Source: Gryganskiella cystojenkinii (taxonomy: Eukaryota > Mortierellomycota > Mortierellomycetes > Mortierellales > Mortierellaceae). Taken from it: DNA of 20,808 nucleotides. The position numbers and the translations under genes were made by a program. Shown one piece after another: positions 10,079 to 20,565 of the stretch. The DNA lies in NCBI GenBank assembly GCA_015852425.1, contig JAAAIG010000691.1, positions 1 to 20,808 on the forward strand, read 5' to 3'. The notes beneath the pieces were generated by a model. It searched no databases. It worked only from the letters and a program-made list of their open reading frames with translations, and had not been told where the DNA came from. Numbering within the stretch: the stretch's first letter is position 1; each line of letters begins with the position of its first letter.

Positions 10079-11696
10079 ATGGCCCTTCGACTTTTGACCA
10101 AGAGCGCCGCGGGTAATACTTTTATCTAGACTCTTATCATCCTCACCTGCTACTCTCATTGTTCATCCGCGACACCCACATCCCACACTCCCCTCTCATC
10201 GATTAATCGCTCTGATTCAATCATAAATCGGTCCATCTCGGGCTGGTCTCCACGCCAAACACACATCATGTCCACCAAAATATACAATCGCCCTCTCGAC
10301 AATAACTCTCTCTCTCTCCACTGCTCCTGCAGATCAGCCCACCAACTGTTCACTTCCACACTCCTCGTTCTCGCCCACTCTTCAACTCTTGATCGACACC
10401 CTCTCAGCTGATCTGGATTTTCGCGCTCTCGACATCGAAAACATGCTTCCGATCGTAATGATCCCGCGATTCAAACTCGCTAATCCTCCATGCTTCTTTC
10501 CATCTCTCTTTTTTTTTCAATAGTTGCGCGCCCTGCTCTCGCTGCTCAGCGCTCCACTGCCTCCGTTGCGTACGTTCTCAACCTTTGTTTACTTGTATGG
10601 ATCCGCCCTTTTGATGTGACGTTGAGAAGACCTGACGAGCTAACCTTTTCTTGATTCCATCTTTCTCTGATCTGTGCCTAATAGCATCCGCCACATGGCC
10701 ACCTCTGCCGAAGGTTAGCATCTACTCGACAATGCGCATCTTTCAGTGGACCGTCAATCTGCTCATCTAATGGAATCAACTGGAGTGACAAACGGGACAC
10801 GATCAGGATACTAGCCCAGACAGATACGAGGGGGGCATCTCTGATCGTACCACAGGGCTACTACTTTCTCCTGTTCAGTACTTGTCAATTGCCACCACGA
10901 TGGATACGATCGTCTCAAACGCCACCCTGTTCGACAAAAAACGAAAAAAGACTATCGCCAAAACCATTCTTAAGAAAACAATTCTATCAGGAACACATCA
11001 CTATCTGCAAACAATATGTGATCAGGACGGTAGTATTGACTTTTTTTTATTTTATTCCCCCTTTCCATCCTTTCGACATTAACAGAGAAGCAGGTCTCCC
11101 CCGAGTCCAAGGCCCAGTCCATCATTGACTCTCTTCCCGGAAACTCCTTGATCACCAAGACCGGATACGTCACTGCCCTTGCCGGTGCCGCTACCTACTT
11201 GATCTCTAAGGAGATCTACGTCTTCAACGAGGAGTCCCTTGTCCTCCTCGCCTTCGCTGCCACCTTCGGTGGTATCGTCCAGAACGTCCGCGAGCCCTTC
11301 AACTCCTGGGCCGATGAGCACATCAACAAGATCCGCTCCGTTCTCCACAAGGCCCGTGTTGACCACAAGGTCGCCGTCGAGGACCGTATCGACCAGGTCG
11401 GTCAGATGAAGGATGTCGTTGATGTCACCAAAGCCCTCTACGCTCTCTCCAAGGAGACTGCCAAGCTTGAGGCCGAGGCCTTCGAGTTGAAGCAAAAGGT
11501 CGCCATGACCTCCGAGGTCAAGTCTGTCTTGGACTCCTGGGTCCGTTACGAGACCTCGGTCCGTGAGCGTGAGCAGTCCAAGTTGGCCGCTTACATGATT
11601 GAGAAGATCAAGGCTGATCTTGCCGATCCCAAGCTCCAGTCCCAGATCTTGGCCGAGTCCATCAACCAGGTCGAGAAGATCGCCACCAAGGCTTAA
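10079..11696 (+). CDS. ATP4: mitochondrial ATP synthase subunit 4 (subunit b)
   Basis: Four exons: 10079-10112, 10524-10569, 10685-10713 and 11086-11696, giving 239 residues (yeast Atp4: 244). Three introns of 411, 115 and 372 nt fall in the first 37 codons; the remaining 611 nt are uninterrupted. Residues 1-31 form a basic presequence, with a likely cleavage in R-H-M-A-T-S-A-E-E-K, analogous to the yeast site. Two membrane segments lie at about 62-77 and 87-103. A long charged helix follows, holding the family signature E-A-F-E-L-K-Q-K-V and L-D-S-W-V-R-Y-E. This subunit is the peripheral stalk linking Fo to F1 in the inner mitochondrial membrane. The last exon uses a very narrow set of C- or G-ending codons (GTC, ACC, AAG, GAG), suggesting high expression. 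Assignment is firm; the three tiny 5' exons rest on splice phase and presequence logic. Confidence 0.93.
10113..10523 (+). other. long first intron of ATP4
   Basis: At 411 nt it is the longest intron in the window, about four times the usual size. Donor G|GTAATA, acceptor T9CAATAG, with a CTAAT branch-like site shortly before the acceptor. It is CT-rich throughout and holds a perfect palindrome CGATTAATCG at 10200-10209. Translation into it would stop after seven codons. Long first introns in highly expressed genes can carry enhancer-type activity (inference). The third intron (10714-11085, 372 nt) is also long. Confidence 0.75.
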
Positions 11697-12003
11697 ATAC
11701 GATCCTTTTCCCCCCCCCCCACACCAATTTCATATTTGTTTTTTAAAAAGAAAAAGTTTTCTATCAATTCACTTTTTGAAGTGATTGGTATAGACACAAA
11801 CTCCCACCTCACTCTCCCAATACAGATCCCACTCCCATATTTCGTCTTTTTTTTTCTCCATAAAAAAATTCCAACCTTACGATTTTTGTCATGACCAAAC
11901 AATAGAACGATGAAAATGTTTGTGAATAGCCAATAATTTGTAGTCATATTTGATGTTTTCGATTGTAGGTTTATCAAACGAGGGGGGAAAGGGGTCTATG
12001 GGA
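11697..12003. other. convergent intergenic region (ATP4 / PRP40)
   Basis: Tail-to-tail spacer of 307 bp with a C10 run close after the ATP4 stop, several A- and T-homopolymers, and no supported gene. No perfect AATAAA in the expected position was noticed for either gene; AAGAAAAAG and CCATAAAAAA stretches are the nearest candidates for 3' end signals. Confidence 0.5.
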
Positions 12004-14781
12004 CTATGAGCTATTGTTGGTTGCAACAGTAGGAGCATCCAAAGTGGTCGTGGCAGTGGTGGCAGTCTCAGTCCTTGCAGAATGAGAGTTGTGTTTCCGA
12101 TCCAGAGCAGTGGCGGAGTCTGACCGCTTGAGATCAACATCATCCTCAAGGATCGAACCATCTTCATCCTCACTATCATAGTTCTTGGTCGCTCGCTCCT
12201 TTAAAGACGGGGCGGACAAAAAAAAAAAAGAGTATGATAGTCAGCATTTTCACGCACAAAAAAAAAAGGTCAACCAGGTCAGCAGGTATCAGTATCATGG
12301 TACGTCAAACGTTTCGCAATATGTACCTTGAGTCTTTCGACAAATCGATCAAAGATCTCTTTTCGCATATCCTCATTCTCGAGTGCAACAAATTCGGGCG
12401 TCTTCTCAGCTGAGGATTTCACCTAGGTGGAAGAAACAGATGACAATAGAAATAAGACAGGGTTAGGAATAGAACTCACAGCTGCAGCAGCCTCCAAAAA
12501 AAAGATGAGCTAAAAGGCCAGACATGAACTTACGTCTTCCCACTTGGAGTCGACCGTGATAGGTGGATCAAGAGTCTTCAGCATGAAGCGGAAGGACTCT
12601 GCCTTCTTGCGAGTCAATTTCTCCTGTCTCCGCTTTTCTTCCTTAGCATAGTGGATTGCCTTGCGCAAGAGTTGATCAAAGATCAGCGTCAGATCTTCAT
12701 TCGAGATTCGGCTCGTCTTTTCCTGTTTTGAGATCACGGACGAGAAATCCTCGAAACTGGTCTCAGGTTGGATCTCATAGTCAATGTTCTAAAACAAAAA
12801 GGAGAGTTTGCAACAAGTACGCAAAGATTAGCTTCATTACGCGATTGGATGCGGGGATGCTGAGATTATAGAAAGCACAATGAGTGACCGGGAGTGCTTT
12901 ACCTTCATGACATCTTGAACAAGCTTCCGATCCTGATAAAGTCGCTCGTCCAGATCCTCGACCAGATCCCAAAACAACTCCATTGGGGTCGATCCTGGTT
13001 GACCCAGCATCTCCAGGTACCGAGGGTGATCCCTCACAAATGGATGAATCTCCATCCAAGTCGTTCGTGCATTCAGTTTGCCGCCAGACTGTCTCAGCTC
13101 TTGCAACAGTTGCTTCATTCCCTCGCGACGCTTGCGTTCCGTTCGTTTCCTCAGGATCCTTTCGCGGGCTCGTTTTTGTTCGTATTCCGTTTCCAGATGT
13201 ACCATATGATCTTCAAAGACGCTCAATTGATCAATCTTGTTCAGCGATTTCAGGTTCTCGTTCTCTTGAAATGCCTTATTCTCCGGCAACGATTCCTTGA
13301 TCGAGGACCAACGTGTCGTCAACGTGATCTCGGGCATGGACTGGAAGAGCGTAAGCAACGCCGCCATCCCGGATTTCCGTCTCTGTCTCGCCTCCTCTTT
13401 CTCTTTTCTGACAAGTTGCTCCACATGATGATCAAAGATCGATTTACGCATCCGATCGTCTCCATCCAGAGCCTTGAATGCTGGCTCTTCCTTGAACAAT
13501 CTCGAAATAGTTGTGTATCGACTCGCATGAGTAACCTTGTCCGAACGAGCTTCAAAAAGTTGAACCAGTTCCTCTTTGAGTTTTTGTTGACGAGCCCTCT
13601 CTTCTTGCTTTTCCTGAACCCGACGAGTGTCGACATACTCTTGAAAAGCGTGTTTTCGTTCAGCAGTCGTTTTCAGGGCTCGATACATCGGGTTTGTGAC
13701 CACGGCACGCATTGTTTGTTCCCAAGTCCAGGTCGAGGTGACACCCTATGAAATGAAAACCGGGTACAGAAAGCTAAACGGTCAGATACTATCATCAAAT
13801 GTCCCTTGCACGTCATAATAGTCTGACTATTAAACAGCTTTTGGCCCTTTGTGCTTACAGTCTCCTTGAGCAAGTTCTTGAACGCCTCCTCGGCTTCCTC
13901 CTTGGTATCAAAGTCGGGTGTATCGCTCACACTGTTATTCGTGCTGTTGTTATTACTGTTGGCATTGCTATTGCTGTTGATCAGGGTGAGATTACGAGAT
14001 GGTGGTGGTCCTCCAAAGGATTGTTGAAACCGCTGTGGTGGTCTCTGCACTCCCTGTTGTGATGGGTATGGGGGTCGAACTCCACCAATAGGTCCGTTGT
14101 GAAGTGGGGCCAAGAAAGGTGCCGCTCCTGGGCCGCTGTGTCGCGCCATATCCGGATGGGGAGCCACAGGCGATCCGATCGCAGCAGTAGTCTGCAATCC
14201 GTTCATGTTTGTTTGGTGACGTAATGGCGAGGGAGTCGAAACTGCAGACGCTGACAAGGGCATGGGAGGTTTCATCAGTGTTGTGGGGGAAGTAGATGGC
14301 TGCGATGGAGAAGCAGATGCAGCAGAGGCTGCGGCAACAGCAGCGAGCTGCTTTTGTTCCTCCTCGAGTTGATCCAACAGCGCCTGGTATTCCTCGGGTG
14401 CTGTCCAGACTGTAGTCGAGGTCGAAGAGTTGTGATAATATTTCTTGCCCTCGGGGGTCTTGTACTCCTTCCAGGGACTCTCCTCCAGTTCCAGCTATCA
14501 ACAAAAACCAAAAAGTATGCCGACAAAAAAAAGGTAAGCTCCAAGTTTGCATATTTATCACGTCATTGATCCTTGTTTTCCTTTAGAGGCAGTGGTCTTG
14601 TTTATCGTCATACCTCCTTGGCAGTCTTGAGCTCATTTGGCTTTTGCCAGACTGTGTCCTTGGTGAGAGAGTTGTAGTAGTACTTGCGACCGTCCTGATG
14701 AGTGTACTCCTTCCAGAGATGTTTTCCAGAAGGGGGTGATCCTGGAACGGCGGATGTCGGTGCGGTCTGTGATTCAGGCAT
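12004..14781 (-). CDS. PRP40: pre-mRNA-processing factor PRP40 (WW and FF domains)
   Basis: Six exons on the minus strand: 14614-14781, 13859-14494, 12903-13745, 12534-12788, 12327-12422 and 12004-12198, with five phase-0 GT-AG introns of 111-128 nt; 730 residues. Two WW domains lie at residues 23-48 and 64-89, each with the W-x21-W-x2-P spacing. A Pro/Ala/Ser/Asn-rich linker (about 95-245) follows. FF domains then repeat at about 255-309 (T-W-T-W-E-Q-T-M-R-A-V-V), 325-378, 393-450, 477-535, a degenerate one at 553-595, and 611-664, separated by highly charged helices. The tail (667-730) is acidic then Ser/Thr-rich. Prp40 is a U1 snRNP protein that bridges the 5' splice site to the branch-point complex in the nucleus and touches the RNA polymerase II tail. 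The start is the first in-frame ATG; no upstream in-frame ATG exists in the open stretch. Confidence 0.93.
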
Positions 14782-15022
14782 TTCCTTTGATGTGAGTTCC
14801 TCTGAGAATGGCAATGCGGGCTGGTTGAAAGAGACTAGATCGCAATGCTCTGCGAGAGCATGTCCCAACAACGGATTTTGATCTCGACTTCTCGAGAGAA
14901 GCGCACAGGGCGACGACGCTGTGGCTTGAAATCACGTGCTCCAAAAATTGGCGGCGTTTTTTTTTTGCTTTTTAAGGCCATGTTGGCTGACTGGACATTC
15001 GCCCGTAATTCCTCTCCACTGA
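14782..15022. promoter_or_regulatory. short divergent promoter shared by PRP40 and TAD1
   Basis: Only 241 bp separate the two start codons. Near the middle is a perfect CACGTG palindrome (14933-14938, TCACGTGC), the core site of bHLH factors, and a CTCGAG lies at 14891-14896. A T-run (about 14957-14966) lies next to the TAD1 side. On the PRP40 side an eight-codon upstream frame (minus 14835-14861) sits 53 bases before the start. Both genes must be transcribed from this small interval, so their leaders must be short or overlap. Confidence 0.6.
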
Positions 15023-15090
15023 ATGCCGACATACACAACTCGGGACCTGACGGAAGGAATCGTCCAGGAATGTCATGCTCAGTTCAATAG
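14980..15090 (+). other. possible upstream reading frame overlapping the TAD1 start
   Basis: ATG at 14980 (context GGCCATGT) opens a 36-codon frame in a different phase that runs past the TAD1 ATG at 15023 and stops at 15088-15090. If the TAD1 mRNA begins upstream of 14980, ribosomes starting here would bypass the main start, which would lower TAD1 output. Whether the leader reaches this far is unknown. Confidence 0.3.
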
Positions 15091-17039
15091 ACTACCAAAA
15101 CAAGGAAAGCCAACCAAGAAGAGCAATGGTCAAGCAGAATGGACCATTCTCGCAGGCATCGTCATGACCACACCTGCAGACAAGGACGCGAGTGCATGGA
15201 TGGTCGACTGCGTGTCTCTGGCGTACGTATCTTTTTGAGCTCCTTGCATTCGATTGGGGGCGAGCAAGGTGCAGATTTTGTCTCGGTAGTTGACTCTCTC
15301 GCGACTTTTCCAACTATAGCACTGGAAGCAAGTGCCTACCGCAAGGCAAACAAAGCCCCAAGGGTGACCTATTGAACGATTATCATGCCGAAGTACTGGC
15401 TCGTCGAGGATTCAACAGGTACGATCTACCAACATATACGAAGACTTTAGTGAGGTCGTTCAGCACGATCCCAATCTAACATGTTACTTATGCGAATGGC
15501 TCTCTTAATGAACCCAACAGATGGTGCCTAGAAGAGATGCGCGTCGCCGTGGAAGATCCAGATCGTGGAGCTAATCGATTCCGATACATAGGGGGAGATC
15601 AAACGCACACGTCCTCTTCAGCTGGAACTCGACCACTGTTTGATCTGCTGAATCCCAAGACTCAGTTTCACCTTTATGTTAGTCAGGCACCCTGTAAGGC
15701 ATCCAATATTTATTTTTTTTTTTCTTTTTTGGAAAGTACGCGCCGGCTGCATTTTGGATCCACTACTGAATACCAGCTCCTTCTTCAATGCCCCTTTTTT
15801 TCTGCTACCATAGGTGGCGATGCTACGACCGCTAGTCTGGCACAAGTTCAATCTGAGGAATCGCGCAACTCGTTTATAAAGGGACAAAAGACTATAACGA
15901 AGGAGATTTCCAGCAAGGAGGAGGCGGTAGACAATATTTTGTCCGTAGGGTCCAAACGCGCCCATGACGAGCAACAAGAAGATGTCTCCGTCCCTGACGA
16001 ACGACAAAAGCATCCTCGACTGTCAGGACCTACCGAAACCTCAGCGCCGCCACCACTGTTAACATCCACTGAACCCTTATTGCAGGATAATTCCGTTCAG
16101 AATTTCACCGCCATCACTACAGAGTCTTCGGGATGCCCACATACCCTGAGTTTTAGGAGAGGTCGCATCAACTACGATGCGGTGGGAGTCCTACGGACAA
16201 AGCCCGGTCGCGTGGATTCAGAGCCGACGCTGTCCATGTCCTGCAGTGACAAAATTGCCCGTTGGAATATCCTCGGGTTGACATCAGCACTGGTTACACC
16301 GTTCCTGAGGGTCCCGATCTATTTGAACTCTGTCATCACAAAAGAATTATTCGATGCGGAAGCATTGTCGAGAGCCTTGATAGAGCGAGTCAGCGCCTGC
16401 GGATGTGCCGAGAATACCAAAGAGACGGGGACTTTAGGGTCAGTTCTTCAAAATCGGATTTCGCTGCATAAGATTGATATTCGGGAAACCCAGGTACCAT
16501 TCGAATTCAGCAAGGATACCATGACACAACTGGCCGAGAAGGAGCAATGGTCGTTACCACCCGTAGCGAGCGCATCCAGTAAGTTGCGATAAAGCTCGAA
16601 TTATACCAATGCTCTGGTTTTCCGAACCAGTTTTGTAAACTAACTAATATCAATTTTAGGCATATCGTGGATCGCATGCGACCCAAACTCACCCGAGGTC
16701 CTCGTCAACGGATGTAAAGCCGGTGCGAACGTCAAGAAGGCACTCAAACCGGCCTCGAGGAGTCGACTCTGTAAATTCAACATGTTGGATACCGCGGTTC
16801 GTCTCTGGACCAGTCTTCAGACCATGCACCCGGACCTCGTAACACTCACGGAAGGACTCTTTGGGGACAAGAGCGACGGTGCTTTGATTCAAAATTTGGA
16901 CGAGGTCTCTTACACGGATTGGAAGCGGTTAGACCCGGATTATAAAGCGATGAGGGATCGGCTATTGCAGACAGTGTTCAAGAACTGGGTCCTAAATGAC
17001 AGGAATCTAGAATCCTTCAGTCGAAAATCTGTGACATAA
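15023..17039 (+). CDS. TAD1: tRNA-specific adenosine deaminase 1 (Tad1/ADAT1)
   Basis: Five exons: 15023-15222, 15320-15418, 15521-15693, 15814-16578 and 16660-17039; introns of 97, 102, 120 and 81 nt, three with GTACG or GTAAGG donors and the last with a classic CTAAC branch site. The product is 538 residues (yeast Tad1: 400). The zinc site is complete: H89-A-E91 (catalytic Glu91), P-C158-G-D and S-C301-S-D-K-I-A-R-W-N; the C158 codon itself is split by intron 3 and is restored exactly by the join. N-terminal L-P-K-Q-G-K-P and V-S-L-A-T-G-S-K-C-L-P are typical of the family. The enzyme converts A37 to inosine next to the anticodon of tRNA-Ala. Residues about 166-265 form a charged, low-complexity insert between the second and third zinc ligands. 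It shares a promoter interval with PRP40. Confidence 0.93.
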
Positions 17040-17278
17040 AAAACATCCTCAACATTTCAACATTTAGACCCAACATATTATGCATATTATGTGTATATGA
17101 ATGTTGTATGGCTTTATTTTGATGAAAGAAAGAACAAGAAAAGACGGGAATAAAAATAAAAAAAAAGGTAAAAAGAGAGGAGGGTAAAAAAATGGAGCAG
17201 GGAAAAACAGCAGCAGCAAAACCATTGACCAAAGCGAAAAAGGGAAATGAAAAGGAAATCGATGGAGGAATAATCGCT
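17040..17278. other. convergent intergenic region (TAD1 / DNM1)
   Basis: Tail-to-tail spacer of 239 bp, AT-rich, holding polyadenylation-type signals for both strands in crossed order. The minus-strand AATAAA (plus TTTATT, 17113-17118) lies closer to TAD1 than the plus-strand pair at 17149-17160. If both are used, the two 3' UTRs overlap. Confidence 0.55.
17149..17160 (+). terminator. tandem AATAAA polyadenylation signals of TAD1
   Basis: Two back-to-back AATAAA hexamers lie 110-121 nt after the TAD1 stop, followed by an A-run. This is the usual position and sequence for eukaryotic 3' end cleavage signals, though fungi use looser signals. Confidence 0.45.
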
Positions 17279-20200
17279 CTACATGGCCTCGTTAATGATC
17301 GTAAATGCGTTCTTAAAAACATCCAGCATGGCTTTACACTTTGCCCGCTCTGCGCTCAGGTTATCGTCCTCTTGCAAAAGATCGTTAAACAACTCCTCCT
17401 TATAAAGAGCAGCGACGAGTCGGTTCTGAACAGCCTCACGGGAATAGTTGACGAGCAAGTGCATAACTGCCTTGGGGACGAGATCTTGGATCGACTTGCG
17501 GGTGATGTTGAAGTAGGAGGTGATTAAAGAGCCTAGCAAGAAAAGAAAAAAAGCAGTGCCAAACACGATTTAGACCCCGTTATTCGTGACAAGAATAAAG
17601 AATATCAAGCGATAAAGTAGGAAAACTTACGGATCAATTGGGTCTCCATATCCTCACGCTCATTCAATCCCGAGTAATCATCATGATCCGCATGATCGAT
17701 ATGAACAATAGGCTCACTGTCCAGAACAGTCTTGGGCATGACCATCTCCTTGGCCACATTATGAACATTGCTAGACCGATGCGAGTTATTATCCTGCAAG
17801 ACAGGTCGGTCAGATCGTTGCTGAGGTCCGAAAAAGTAGTTCAAGAAGGTATCTTTGCCAGCAGCATTAGGGCCAGGAACGTGCGATCCGTTCAAGGAAG
17901 AAGTCGAAGAGTTCGAGGCATGGCTCAAGTGGTTAAGCCTCTCCCGGTCCCGGTTTTCGGTCGCCTGATGGACCGTCAAGTTGGTCATCGCACCAGCAAG
18001 ACCCTTGTCGCTGCCAGTCTCATCTCTGTGGTTGGGTGAGTCGCCGCCGTTGCTGTTGCCGGCAAGAACCATGTTGACAGTGCTCAACCTCCGGGTACGC
18101 TCCATATCCTGCTTCTTCTTTTGAGAGGCTCTCTCGATCGCGGACATGGCACCTCCGCCTCCGATGAAATCAGGATGGTTGGTGTTGATATAGGAACGCT
18201 GAATGCTGATCAAGCTTTCGACATAATCGGAAGTGGGTCCCAAACGCTCGCGCAACAAGTCAGAAACGACCTCGATCAACTTGGCATGGAATCGAGGGAA
18301 ACGAGCAAGTTCCTATTTTGTCATATAACACATAAAGGGCCAAAAAGTCAGTCCGGGTGACACAGACAGCATGATCGATTTAAACTCAAGATATCCAGTA
18401 TCTTTGTCAGGTACCTTGGCACCGCAGCTGTGGCAGATCTTGACCAACTCCTCATAAGCAAGCTCAACACATCTCAAACTTGGGGATTCCAAAAGTTTGA
18501 TCTGAGGCTTGACCAAGAGATCAAATGCAATTTCGGGAACAAACAATGAGGGTCTGGGTCCGGTCGAGTTACGGATCGCAGTCCGGATATCATGCACAGT
18601 CAAATTCTCACAGGGGTTGACGGAATCCAAAGCAGCGCCAAATACGTTATTAAAGATGTAGTAAATCCTAGCGCCTCCACACAACTCCTTTGTTGAGATC
18701 TCGGCTGATGTGCCATCAATCGCTGCCACAAAGTCACTGGCAAACCGGGTCAACAGTTGAAGAATGAGAGAGCCCTATCGTGCAAAAATTGGATGCAATG
18801 TATGTTGTGTAGTATTAGTACATGAGCATATAAAGTATGCTAGTGTGGGATTTTTCGCCTGGTCTTTGATATTCTTTGATTTTATTTTCGCTTACCCTGT
18901 GAGCCTTTCCGGTGAACGATGGGTCGCCATAAGACGACAACTCTTGCTGGGTCTGTCCAATGAGCGAATTCAACTTGGCCTTGATGTCGGGCAACTTGTC
19001 ACGGATATGGTTCATCAAAATCTACCAAAAGAACATTCCCAACCAAAAAAAAGACGTTAATTTTTTTGATCCCGTCACCACCTCGACTAAATCATTCACG
19101 AAGCGCAGGTCCCTGTGCGTACAGTGTTGAGACTCTTGGCCAAAAATGTGGTTCCGCAACGATGAGCGATCGCCCGGTAGGCGGGGTGACCCTCAAAGAA
19201 CTCGGTCTCGGCCTTGAACGCATCCGCCATGGGCTTGTTGGCAATGATATCAGCTTGACTGCGGTTGACAACGCCGATGAATCCGAGCTTGAGAGGGTAA
19301 GCCCGTCCGGAAAGAATATCCAACGAGTTGGTTCCAGCATCCATGAGATCCAGCTTGGTCAGGACACCGATAGTACGCTTCGCCTCGGGATCGACTTGAC
19401 GAGCAAGCTTCAAACTGTCCGAGTTGGCCAGATCCACGTTTGCTGGTGACACGGCCAAGATGACACTATTATTTTGTCCCACGGAGAATGAAACAAACGT
19501 GATGAGGTCAGATAAAGAGTCTGTGCGGTGGTTGTTTTCGGTACTTGTCGTTTAAAAGCTCCCTGATCTATTTTGCTGATATTCCGGTTTCTCAGGGACG
19601 GATTCGAATACAATGGTTGGTTTCCGAGGTAGCTAGGGGTCTTTCCCTGTCTGCCTCGATATTTCCATACCTGTTGGGTTTGAGAATGTAATCCAAGATC
19701 AAGTTCCGGGTCTGCTTCTCGATATCCGTGGGTTGATCACCTAATATATAGCCAGCCCAAAACAAAAAAAGTAAGAGTCGGAGACAGAAAATAACGGGAA
19801 ACGGGGTCAATCAAAACGTGAGGTGGAGATTGACGGTAGCAAATAAGGCAAAAAACAAAGAAAAAATATGCGATCATGCATCGATAATAGTTTCCATCTG
19901 TCGTTGGGAAGTAATAAAGTAAAAAAGAAAGCATACCGACTGGGATCTAGAGTCATAACCACATAAAATAAGAAAAAAAAAAAAATTAGAAAAAGAAAGC
20001 TGTTGTGACTAACCAAATCAAATCCGGTGCAATAAACGAGTGCACAAAACGCACTGCCCTGAAAAAAGAACTCTCGCTCTCTGGAAAAGGAAAGAAAACA
20101 TACCTTGGTCACTCCGGGCAAGTCGACGAGGGTGAGATTCAGGACGTTCTTGGAAAAGATCTTGAGGTGAATTGGTGTCCTCGAGATCGCCTTGTTCTGA

Positions 20201-20565
20201 CCTGCAACACGGGCTGTCTCGGCCTCAATCTCCTTCCGGACCTCATCAAAATCGAAAAACTGCTTGTTGGGCAAGTGCAGGAACTCTGCACGGTCGGGGG
20301 CCTCGTTGATGCTTCCTTCCGAAGAAACGGACGAAGGTGGGAGAGAACTCATATGGGTATTGACAAGCTGGAGGACGAGAGGACGACGGGTGACCACACC
20401 ATTTCCCCTGGGCAAGAAATCCTTTTGAACAATGGTCTCGAGAACGGAGGATTTGCCGGAGGATTGAGATCCTACGACGACAATCTGGGGGAGGTCGATT
20501 TGTTCGCTTCCGATGGTGTTGAAGACATCCTGCAGCTTGTTGACGAGGGGGATTAAGTCATTCAT
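17279..20565 (-). CDS. DNM1: dynamin-related GTPase Dnm1 (mitochondrial/peroxisomal fission)
   Basis: Eight exons on the minus strand: 20104-20565, 19937-19946, 19671-19740, 19123-19465, 18896-19021, 18415-18774, 17631-18312 and 17279-17532; introns of 98-205 nt; 768 residues (yeast Dnm1: 757). The GTPase motifs are G-S-Q-S-S-G-K-S (32-39), D-L-P-G (148-151), T-K-L-D (217-220) and V-N-R-S-Q (247-251). The stalk contains the Dnm1 signature [16 protein letters not shown] Ser/Asn-rich B insert (about 517-655) keeps a T-F-L-N-Y-F-F-G motif (611-618) also found in yeast Dnm1, which argues for Dnm1 over Vps1. The GED lies at about 678-768. The protein assembles into helices that constrict mitochondria and peroxisomes. 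The start at 20565 matches the family N-terminus; an in-frame ATG at 20637 also exists, but an acceptor-like site lies between them. Confidence 0.93.
19937..19946 (-). other. DNM1: 10-nt microexon of DNM1
   Basis: ATCCCAGTCG on the minus strand, bounded by ...ACTCTAG and GTATGC. It supplies I-P-V and the first base of the following Gly, restoring D-L-P-G-V-T-K-I-P-V-G-D-Q-P, which is the conserved path in dynamins (K-V/I-P-V/I-G-D/E-Q-P). Without it the flanking exons cannot be joined in frame. Its flanking introns are 157 and 196 nt. Confidence 0.85.

Noticed and set aside
12894..13751. A 285-codon plus-strand frame
   Set aside because: Antisense shadow of the long PRP40 FF-domain exon, whose minus-strand reading gives clear FF domains.
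20005..20556. A 183-codon plus-strand frame
   Set aside because: Antisense shadow of the first DNM1 exon, which encodes intact GTPase motifs.
17279..20565. Vps1 rather than Dnm1
   Set aside because: The F-L-N-Y-F-F-G motif in the B insert and the N-terminal D-L-I-P-x-V-N-K-L-Q-D match Dnm1 more closely; a full phylogeny was not possible here.
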